A stretch of 64,000 nucleotides of DNA from Deltaproteobacteria bacterium (GTDB lineage Bacteria > Myxococcota_A > UBA9160 > UBA6930): the NCBI GenBank assembly GCA_029261795.1, contig JAJDAP010000108.1, positions 20,915 through 84,914 on the forward strand, read 5' to 3'. Position 1 is the first letter of the stretch; each line of letters begins with the position of its first letter. Made by a program: the position numbers and the translations under genes. Below, piece by piece: positions 56,765-64,000 of this stretch. The notes under the pieces were generated by a model. That model had not been told where the DNA came from and did no database searches. It saw nothing but the letters and a program-made list of their open reading frames with translations.

Positions 56765-57972
56765 GGGGCTACCAACAGGCCGCCGGACAAACCGGTCGAT
56801 TCGATGTCACGCAAGTGTTCTCCAGTCAGTGCATCGTGGACGCTCACCCCGGCCGTTTCTCGGCTGCCCAGGAAGAGGAGCGGCGTGGCATCCTGGGAGA
56901 CCGCCAAGTTCGAAACGTCTGCGGCCGGCAGCACCGCAGACATCATCCACCCGAGGAAGCTCTCTGCCTCGATGCCCGCGAGGCCGCGAAGAAACGCTGC
57001 GGTCAGGTTGGACGGCTCGACGATGGCCGTCCGCTTCCGATCGGCCAATGTGTAGACCCACACTTCGGGGCCGCCGTCCTTGTGGCTGCTGGGGCCGCCC
57101 TGGTGCATGGCGGAGAAGAGGCGGCCGCTGGCCTTGTGGAGTGCCAGGTGCTGATTGCCGCCGACCCGCCATCCGTCGGCGCGCTGGTCGTCGCTGAGCA
57201 GGGACCAGGGCTCTGCGGAACTCGGCCGTTCCCCTCCGAAATCGACGGCGTGGGCGAAGCCTTCGAACGAAACGAACAACCAGCGGGCACCATCGATCTG
57301 CACGCCCTTCTCGGTGACGGGATCGTTGGTGGGGTCGAAGAAGCGCTCGCTTCGGCTGCGCGCCAGCTCCAGACCGGCTTCGTCCAGATCGATGCGCTGC
57401 GCGGTTCCGTCGCCGCAAAGCTGACCGAAGGAGCGCGGACCCGCTTCGAACACCAGGGCGCAGCCAGCTGTCTGGATCTCACCGCTGAGCGTCCGGCTCT
57501 CGAGATCGACGACCGAGACCGAGGTGGCCGGGGTCTGGTTGAAGACGAGCAAGAAGCGGTCGGCCAACACAGCGCCGAGGGCGACGCCGTTGCCGTTGTC
57601 TGCGCGCTTCGACGGAATGATCACTTCGCCGCTGACGGCAAGACTCTCGGCGTCGTAGATCGTGACGAGATCGGTGCGCTCGCCGCGGTGGCCGCGGGTG
57701 TAGACGGTCTCGGCGATATAGAACTCGCCACGTGCCCGCGAGACACGCGGGTGGATTCCGCCAACGCCCTGGCCGCCGTTGAGCATGCCGAGCATGCGAC
57801 CGTTCCCACCGTCGAAGAGCGCGCTGCGGCGTAGCACGGTATCGCCCACGAAGAGCCAGTGATCTTCGAGAGCGGGCAGTCGCTCGCTCCGGCCCTGAGC
57901 CTCCGTCTTCAGCTCGGCGCTGGCAGGAAGGGCCACGAGGAGCGCGAGGACGAGAGCGATCCGGTTGAACAT
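56761..57972 (-). CDS. mauB: TTQ amine dehydrogenase heavy (alpha) chain, MauB/AauB-like
   Basis: Signal peptide MFNRIALVLALLVALPASA; VVDLESRTLSGEIQTAGCALVFEAGPRSFGQLCGDGTAQRIDLDEAG, FFDPTNDPVTEKGVQIDGARWLFVSFEG, HLALHKASGRLFSAMHQGGPSSHKDGGPEVWVYTL. Confidence 0.92.
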   Translation of the reverse strand: MFNRIALVLALLVALPASAELKTEAQGRSERLPALEDHWLFVGDTVLRRSALFDGGNGRMLGMLNGGQGVGGIHPRVSRARGEFYIAETVYTRGHRGERTDLVTIYDAESLAVSGEVIIPSKRADNGNGVALGAVLADRFLLVFNQTPATSVSVVDLESRTLSGEIQTAGCALVFEAGPRSFGQLCGDGTAQRIDLDEAGLELARSRSERFFDPTNDPVTEKGVQIDGARWLFVSFEGFAHAVDFGGERPSSAEPWSLLSDDQRADGWRVGGNQHLALHKASGRLFSAMHQGGPSSHKDGGPEVWVYTLADRKRTAIVEPSNLTAAFLRGLAGIEAESFLGWMMSAVLPAADVSNLAVSQDATPLLFLGSRETAGVSVHDALTGEHLRDIESTGLSGGLLVAP

Positions 57973-58124
57973 GGTTTCCTCCGGCGCCAGACGGCGCCCC
58001 GGCTCCTGTAGCCTATCGGACTTCCCGGGCACTGGGCCACGACGCCGGACGACCCAACGGGTTTCGGCGCCGATTCGAGCTAGGGTACCCGGGCAGCAGG
58101 TACACACCCGAGAAGGAGCGAGCG

Positions 58125-59033
58125 ATGCGAATTGGCGTGATGGCAGGAGCGACCGGCGGAGAAGGAACCATCGAGGGCCTGATCGCTCGCGCCAAGGATG
58201 TGGAATCCCGCGGCTTCCATTCGATGTGGGTGGCCAACATCTTCGGGCTGGATGCGATCGGCGCATTGGCCGTCGTCGGGCACGAGACCTCGCGCATCGA
58301 ACTCGGCACCGCCGTGGTTCCGACCTACCCCCGACACCCCGTCGCGATCGCCCAACAAGCGCTCACGACCCAGGCGGCCAGCGGCGGCCGGTTCGCTCTC
58401 GGCATCGGTCTCTCTCACAAGATCGTGATCGAGGACATGCTCGGTTTCAGCTATGCGAAGCCCGCCTATCACATGCGCGAGTACCTCGAGGTGCTGACGC
58501 CGCTGATGCGCGGCGAGCCCGCGAAGTTCGAAGGTGAGCACTACCGCGTGAACGCGGGCCTCCAGGTCCCGGGTGCGTCTCCGGTGCCGGTGCTGATCGC
58601 CGCGCTCGGCGACCGGATGTTGCAACTTGCCGGTCAGTACACGGACGGGACGATTCTCTGGATGACGGGTCCCGCGACGATCGAGGATCACATCCGTCCC
58701 AAGATGTTCGCCGCCGCCAAGGAAGCCGGCCGACCGGAGCCGCGCGTCGTCGCGGGTTTCCCGATCGCCCTCACCAACGACCCGGACGCGGCCCGTACCG
58801 CGATCGGCGAGAACCTGGTGATGTACGGACAGCTGCCCTCCTACCGGGCCATGCTCGACAAGGAAGGTGCCGCCGGCCCGGCCGACATCGCCATGGTCGG
58901 CGACGAAGCCGCCATGGATGCGCAACTCGACCGCTTGCGCGATGTCGGCGTCAGCGACTTCGATGCCGCGATCGTGCCCGTCGATGACGAGACCGACGCG
59001 CGCACACTCGAGTACCTGCAGAGCAAGCTCTAG
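58125..59033 (+). CDS. LLM-class F420-dependent oxidoreductase
   Basis: ESRGFHSMWVANIFGLDAI, IELGTAVVPTYPRHPVAIAQQALTTQAASGGRFALGIGLSHKIVIEDMLGFSY. Confidence 0.9.
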   Translation: MRIGVMAGATGGEGTIEGLIARAKDVESRGFHSMWVANIFGLDAIGALAVVGHETSRIELGTAVVPTYPRHPVAIAQQALTTQAASGGRFALGIGLSHKIVIEDMLGFSYAKPAYHMREYLEVLTPLMRGEPAKFEGEHYRVNAGLQVPGASPVPVLIAALGDRMLQLAGQYTDGTILWMTGPATIEDHIRPKMFAAAKEAGRPEPRVVAGFPIALTNDPDAARTAIGENLVMYGQLPSYRAMLDKEGAAGPADIAMVGDEAAMDAQLDRLRDVGVSDFDAAIVPVDDETDARTLEYLQSKL

Positions 59034-59045
59034 CGCGAACCAGAG

Positions 59046-59900
59046 CTAGATCGAGCGGCGGTTCTTCGGCAGCTCGGCGAACTCGGGCTTCCGCTTCTCG
59101 CTCTTCGCAGCGAAGGCCTCGGCCATGTCGCCGCCGAAGAACATGCCCGCCTGCCAGGTAGCGATGTAGTTGAGGCCGTCCTCGACGCTGTGGTCGCGCG
59201 TGTAGTTCAGCATCTCCTTCGAGCCCCAGATGGCGAGAGGAGACTTCTCGGCGATCTCGCCCGCGATCTCGAGCACCGACGAGAGCATGGCGTCCTGATC
59301 GGGATACACCTCGTTGACGAGGCCGATCGCCTTGGCCTGGGCCGCGGGCATGCGGCGTCCCGTGTAGGCGAGTTCGCGGGCGAGCCCGTCGGGGATCAAT
59401 CGCGGTAGTCGCTGCAGCGTCCCGACGTCGGCGGTGAGGCCGAGGTTGATTTCCTGGATGCAGAAGAACGCGTCCTCGGTGCAATAGCGCACGTCGCAGG
59501 CCGAGATCATGTCGATGCCGCCGCCGACGCAGCCGCCCTGGACCGCGGCGAGCACGGGAACCCGCGCACGCTCGAGGGCGTTGAAGCTCTCCTGGAACAC
59601 CTTCGCACTCTGACGCATCTGACTGCGGGCGCGGCCCATCTCGATGCGCTCGCGATCGGCATCGCTCACGTCCTGCCCGTCGCCGCCCTGGCCGAAGACG
59701 GCGAGATCCATGCCCGCGGTGAAGTGCTTGCCCGTCGACGAGAGCACGATCACGCGCGCTTCTCCTTCGTCGCTCAGCTGATCGACGAGTTCCGGTAGCT
59801 CACGCCAGAAGTCCGGGTTCATCGAGTTGAACGCTTCGGGTCGGTTCATGCGCAGCTGCGCGATGCCGTCCTTCAGCTCGAGATCGAATGACTTCGCCAT
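59046..59900 (-). CDS. Enoyl-CoA hydratase/isomerase family protein
   Basis: MNRPEAFNSMNPDFW, HFTAGMDL, AVQGGCVGGGIDMISACDVRY, EINLGLTADVGTLQRLPRLI. Confidence 0.93.
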   Translation of the reverse strand: MAKSFDLELKDGIAQLRMNRPEAFNSMNPDFWRELPELVDQLSDEGEARVIVLSSTGKHFTAGMDLAVFGQGGDGQDVSDADRERIEMGRARSQMRQSAKVFQESFNALERARVPVLAAVQGGCVGGGIDMISACDVRYCTEDAFFCIQEINLGLTADVGTLQRLPRLIPDGLARELAYTGRRMPAAQAKAIGLVNEVYPDQDAMLSSVLEIAGEIAEKSPLAIWGSKEMLNYTRDHSVEDGLNYIATWQAGMFFGGDMAEAFAAKSEKRKPEFAELPKNRRSI

Positions 59901-61636
59901 CAGTTTGCTCCTGCGCCGCGGCCGCCGGGGACCTCGACGGTGTCGGTATCGCGGCCGGACCGGAAGATCGTTCCGGGCAGGGCGCCGGTGTGCGCGCCGT
60001 CTCGGATGATCTCGGTGCCGTTCACGACGACGTGGGCGATGCCCTCTGCGTTGGCGTAGAGCCGACAGGCACCGCCGGGAAGGTCGTCGCGGGTGTGAAC
60101 CGGCCCCGACGCGACGTGTTCGGGGTCGAACACGACGACGTCCGCGTGCCATCCCTCTTGCAGCCGGCCGCGTTCGCGGATGCCATAGAGGCGGGCCGGG
60201 ACGTCCGTCAGTTGGCGGACCGCCTCTTCGATGGGGAGCAACTCGTGCTCGCGGTTGTTCGAGAGCAGGTTGGTCGAGAAGGCGAAGGTGTCGATCATGT
60301 CGAGGTGCGCACCGGCGTCCGAGGCACCCACGACCGCCCGCCCGTCCTGCCAGGTCTTCGCCCGCAGCTCCCAGGTCGCCTGATCTTCCGGCGGGCTGCC
60401 CGGTAGGAACGAGGTCTTCAGATCGTCGGAGATCGCGAGATCGAGCATCGTGTCGAACGGCGTCTTGCCCGACTCTTCTGCCAGCTCACCGATGGTCCGG
60501 CCCAGCACCCCCTCGTTCTCGGGTTTGTGGACCTGGTCGATCTTGAAGGTCGCCCAGCGCGCGAGGCCTCGGAGCAGGCCGGCGGCTTCGGAGTTTGCGC
60601 CCTCGTCGAGCTGCCTGCGCAGTTCCGGATCCTTCAGGCGGATGATGCGCTCCTCGGGCGAGAGCCTGAAGATTGGCGCCCAGTTCGGCAGCGCGTCGAA
60701 CACGAAACCGGCGTGCAGATTGATGCGAACGCTAGGCGTCGTCGGAACCGTCAGCGCGATCACGGTCGCGCCGCGCTCGGCCGCGTAGTCGCCGGCGCCG
60801 AGCTGATGATGGGTGTACTCGGCGTTGGCCGCCGTGGGCGCCAGCACGTTCCAGTTGATCGGACGGTTCGCGGCTAGCGACATGTCGGTCATCAGCGCCT
60901 TCTCGTCCTCCTGCCAGAGGCCCGTGCCGGGAATGAACTCGAGGGTCGTCCCCGGCAGGTCGCGAATGGCGCGGGCCAACGCGACGATCTCCTCGCGGCT
61001 GGCATGCCGAGAGGGCACCGGTTCACCAGCTTCGTCGTTATGCGTGGCCGCGATCGAGGACGAGAAACCCATGCCGCCCTCGCGCACGGATTGCTGCAAC
61101 AGCTCGACCATCTGCTGGAGTTCTTCATCGGTGGCTTCGTTGCCGACCGCGCGCTCGCCCATCACCACCCGGCGCAGTGCTGAATGGCCGACGAGGAAGC
61201 CCGCGTTCACGGCGAGCCGCCCCTCGAGCTTGTCGAGATAGCTCCCGAAGCTGGTCCAATCCCAGGGCACGCCCTGCTGCAGACTCTCGAGCGGCATCCC
61301 TTCGACCCGGGCCAGCATCCGCATCATGTAGTCACCGGCTTCGGGCACCAGCGGCGCGATCGAGAAGCCGCAGTTCCCGCCTACCACGGTGGTGACGCCG
61401 TGAAACGAGGAGGGCGAGAGCGTGCCGTCCCAGAATGCCTGGGCGTCGTAGTGCGTGTGGATGTCGACGAAGCCCGGCGCCACGATCTGGCCGCTGGCGT
61501 CGATGGTTTCGGTCGCGGCTTCCTCGACGTCACCGATGCTGAGGATGCGGCCATCCTTGATCGCGACGTCGGCGAGGCGGGGTTCGGAGCCGGTGCCGTC
61601 GATGACGGTGCCACCACGAATCAAGAGATCGAGCAT
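59900..61636 (-). CDS. N-acyl-D-amino-acid deacylase family amidohydrolase (paralog of 45399 gene)
   Basis: DLLIRGGTVIDGTGSEPRLADVAIKDGRILSIG, GFVDIHTHYDAQAFWD, GVTTVVGGNCGFSIAP. Confidence 0.92.
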   Translation of the reverse strand: MLDLLIRGGTVIDGTGSEPRLADVAIKDGRILSIGDVEEAATETIDASGQIVAPGFVDIHTHYDAQAFWDGTLSPSSFHGVTTVVGGNCGFSIAPLVPEAGDYMMRMLARVEGMPLESLQQGVPWDWTSFGSYLDKLEGRLAVNAGFLVGHSALRRVVMGERAVGNEATDEELQQMVELLQQSVREGGMGFSSSIAATHNDEAGEPVPSRHASREEIVALARAIRDLPGTTLEFIPGTGLWQEDEKALMTDMSLAANRPINWNVLAPTAANAEYTHHQLGAGDYAAERGATVIALTVPTTPSVRINLHAGFVFDALPNWAPIFRLSPEERIIRLKDPELRRQLDEGANSEAAGLLRGLARWATFKIDQVHKPENEGVLGRTIGELAEESGKTPFDTMLDLAISDDLKTSFLPGSPPEDQATWELRAKTWQDGRAVVGASDAGAHLDMIDTFAFSTNLLSNNREHELLPIEEAVRQLTDVPARLYGIRERGRLQEGWHADVVVFDPEHVASGPVHTRDDLPGGACRLYANAEGIAHVVVNGTEIIRDGAHTGALPGTIFRSGRDTDTVEVPGGRGAGAN

Positions 61637-61713
61637 CGGAGCCTCCAGGAGCAATGGGGCCGGCGAGTGTACCAGCGCCCCCGGCGGCGGCCCGAGCTTC
61701 CGGAAGCCGCGGG

Positions 61714-62610
61714 CTAGCTCGCTCGCGGCAGCCCGAGGATCGCCCCGGTCTCTGCCGTCGTGGCGAAACGCCGGCCGACCTCGGCGCACAGCGCTGCGGC
61801 CCGTTCCACTTCGTCGACGTTGCTCTTCGCGTCCATGTGATCCTCGAAGCCGACCCGCAGGTGCCCGCCACGTTCGAGGGCCATTCGCGCGATCGGGGTT
61901 TCGAGAATTCCACCGCCGAGCACGGCGACGGCCCAGGGCAGCTCTGTCTCGCCGAGCATGGCCAGGTACATCTCGAGGGCTTCGGGGATCGGCGGCGCGC
62001 TATAGGTCGGGGCCCCGCCACCGAAGTAGCCACCGCCGGAGAAATAGAACTTCACGAGGGTGCCGGGCGGCAGCGTGCCCGCCGCATGGGCGGCCAGGAT
62101 CACGCGGAAGTAGCCAGGCTCGAAGATCGCGACCGACGGTCCGAGCCGGTAGTCGCGGCAGATCTTGGCCGCCAGGCGGATGTCGCTCGCCGCATTCACG
62201 TAGACGAAGGTGCCGTCGCCAGGCAGTCCGTCGGCTGCCGCCCCGCCCAGATTCACCGAGCCCGGATCGAGGATGCCCTGACGGATCACGCCGGCTTCGG
62301 CGAGGAAGCGTTGGTGCCCGTACTTCGCCTCTGGTCGATTCTCTGGATCGAAGGCGATGGTCGGGTAGAGGATCGCGTCCGGCCGCGCCTCGAGAATCGG
62401 TTGATAGGCCTCGTGGTAGCGCGCAGCCCCGGCCTCGCCTCCGAGCGTGGGTTGATCGCTATGCGTGTGAATGATCGTGGCGCCGGCCTCGAGGCAGGCG
62501 AGCGCATCTTCCGCGATCTCGGCCGGCTCCTTCGGAACGGCGGCGTTTCGCTCCTTGGGCGTGGCGCCGTTGAGAGCGACTTCGAGGACGACGGGCGTGG
62601 CTTCACTCAT
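61714..62610 (-). CDS. 3-keto-5-aminohexanoate cleavage protein (BKACE family)
   Basis: LEVALNGATPKERNAAVPKEPAEIAEDALACLEAGATIIHTHSDQP, VGFEDHMDAKSNVDEVERAAALCAEVGR. Confidence 0.92.
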   Translation of the reverse strand: MSEATPVVLEVALNGATPKERNAAVPKEPAEIAEDALACLEAGATIIHTHSDQPTLGGEAGAARYHEAYQPILEARPDAILYPTIAFDPENRPEAKYGHQRFLAEAGVIRQGILDPGSVNLGGAAADGLPGDGTFVYVNAASDIRLAAKICRDYRLGPSVAIFEPGYFRVILAAHAAGTLPPGTLVKFYFSGGGYFGGGAPTYSAPPIPEALEMYLAMLGETELPWAVAVLGGGILETPIARMALERGGHLRVGFEDHMDAKSNVDEVERAAALCAEVGRRFATTAETGAILGLPRAS

Positions 62611-62644
62611 CCCGACACTCTACCGCGCTGGCAGCGCGCGGCGG

Positions 62645-63517
62645 CTAGCCCATCCCCGGATGGGCAACGACCGGGCATTCGCCGCGGGCGAGTTTGCGGG
62701 CGCGCTCGACGAGCTGCGCTTCCATGCCCTCGCGGCCGAGCATGATCACGAAGTCGCCGGCCAGCACGCCGTCCAGGCAATGTTCGGCCAGTTCATCGAG
62801 ATCCTGGACCGGGAAGTCCATACCGGCGGCCTTCATACCGGACATGAACTGATCGAAGGTCATCTCCGAACCTTCGGGCACGGCAACGTCCCGCGAGAGT
62901 TCTTCGGGTCGGTTCCGCTTGGTCGTCCAGATGCCGGTCTTGAGCAGGCCGCCGGCCGGGTACAAGATCCCGGCGCCGAGCTTCAGCTGGTTCGACTGGA
63001 ATTGCGCCGCCAGGCACTCGGTCAGGATCGAGACGGCGGCCTTGCTGGATGCATACACGCACTGCTCGGCGAGCGGCGAGATGCCACCATCCCCGGAAGA
63101 GGTGTTGACGACGAAGCCTTCTTCGCCCCCGGCGATCATGCGCGGCACGAAGGCCTGGATGCCGTGCACCACGCCGTTCACGTTCACGCCGTGGACCCAC
63201 TGCCAGTCCGTAGGCTCGGTCTCCCAGACGTTGAGGTTCGCGACGCCCACGCCGGCGTTGTTGAAGAGCAGATGGCAGGCACCGTGCTGTTCGTAAACGG
63301 CATCGGCGCAGGCCTTCAGCGATTCGGGATCGCGCACGTCGACGCGCACGCCGGAGACGGCGCCGCCGAGTTCTTCCGTGGCCGCCTTGAGCGCGCCGTC
63401 TTCCACGTCGGCGATCACGACCTTGGCCCCGCGGCCGAGCAGGGCCTTGGCGAGTGCCTTGCCGATTCCGCTCGCACCGCCGGTCACGACGGCCACCTTG
63501 TTCTGGAAGTCCTGCAT
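62645..63517 (-). CDS. SDR-family oxidoreductase
   Basis: VAVVTGGASGIGKALAKAL, LFNNAGVGV, YASSKAAVSILTECLA. Confidence 0.94.
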   Translation of the reverse strand: MQDFQNKVAVVTGGASGIGKALAKALLGRGAKVVIADVEDGALKAATEELGGAVSGVRVDVRDPESLKACADAVYEQHGACHLLFNNAGVGVANLNVWETEPTDWQWVHGVNVNGVVHGIQAFVPRMIAGGEEGFVVNTSSGDGGISPLAEQCVYASSKAAVSILTECLAAQFQSNQLKLGAGILYPAGGLLKTGIWTTKRNRPEELSRDVAVPEGSEMTFDQFMSGMKAAGMDFPVQDLDELAEHCLDGVLAGDFVIMLGREGMEAQLVERARKLARGECPVVAHPGMG

Positions 63518-63610
63518 GCTGTCTCCTCTCGAGGCCTCGGGAAACCCGAGGACACAGAGGAGTAGCACTCCCGGCGCCGCGATTCAGAGCCCGCGATTCC
63601 TCGTCGGAAG

Positions 63611-64000
63611 CTAGAAGGTCCCGCTCTCGATGAGCCGCCGGATACTGATCATCGCGTCGGACCAACCGTGCACGTGGGTGATATCCACGGTCCCCGTGTG
63701 AACGAGTCGCAGGCGCGTACCCGCGTCCGTCGCTGACAGTTCCCAACGCACCTGCCCCGGCGCCTCGTCGAGCCACTGCCAGTCATGTACCAGCAGTCGA
63801 TTCGGAACGAGTTCGAGAATCCGGGCCGGCCCCACCTCGGTTGCTGCCTCGCCGCGCTGCCAACCATAGGCGTATCGCTTCGTCTCGGGGTCGATCTCGG
63901 CGGCGCTGGCCTCCATCCAGATTGCGACCTGGGCCGGATCGAGGAGCGCACGGAAGACGCGCTCCGGGGGCGCGTCGATCTCGATCTCGAGGTCGACGTG
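63611..64000 (-). CDS. SRPBCC/AHSA1-domain protein, partial at window edge
   Basis: HVDLEIEIDAPPERVFRALLDPAQVAIWMEASAAEIDPETKRYAYGW...LLVHDWQWLDEAPGQVRWELSATDAGTRLRLVHTG. Confidence 0.85.
   Translation of the reverse strand, partial: HVDLEIEIDAPPERVFRALLDPAQVAIWMEASAAEIDPETKRYAYGWQRGEAATEVGPARILELVPNRLLVHDWQWLDEAPGQVRWELSATDAGTRLRLVHTGTVDITHVHGWSDAMISIRRLIESGTF

Noticed and set aside
3332-60740. Many CTAGG/TTAGG occurrences in coding DNA, often as Leu-Gly codons, looked like a repeated motif
   Set aside because: A rough composition estimate suggests CTAG is if anything under-represented here, and rare Leu CTA/TTA codons also occur before Pro, Arg and Ala; no clear enrichment.
1-64000. Search for CRISPR arrays, transposases, phage genes, rRNA operons
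   Set aside because: None seen by reading; no regularly spaced repeats or transposase motifs recognised.

Overview
This is a GC-rich bacterial chromosomal window with accessory-metabolism character. I saw no rRNA, tRNA, CRISPR array, phage or transposase gene. The gene mix (many CoA-transferase III, crotonase, amidohydrolase, Rieske oxygenase, SDR and F420-type LLM genes, plus PEP-CTERM proteins) suggests an uncultured deltaproteobacterial-like, Myxococcota or Binatota lineage; that taxonomy is inference only. Main points: (1) An isolated two-gene operon at 56186-57972 encodes a tryptophan-tryptophylquinone (TTQ) amine dehydrogenase-like heavy chain (MauB/AauB type) and light chain (MauA type). 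The mauE, mauD and mauG maturation genes are not in the window, and the light chain has two cysteines beyond the classical twelve. (2) An apbE / FMN-binding / membrane protein / porin cluster (12658-16135) looks like an extracytosolic flavinylation module. (3) A tandem PEP-CTERM paralog pair lies divergent to a translationally coupled TPR / TPR / spermidine-synthase-like operon (30333-40376). (4) A 37-bp-arm perfect inverted repeat lies at 21157-21233. (5) A citrate synthase pair is divergent, one member carrying an N-terminal HTH, with a repeated operator-like sequence between them. (6) At least six genes (Ycf46-like AAA ATPase, LuxR, P450, glycosyltransferase-like, GST, amidohydrolase) look internally deleted or frameshifted, mostly with their original 5' and 3' ends kept. 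This could be real deletion-biased decay or an assembly artefact. All calls are by reading sequence and recalling protein families; no database search was run.
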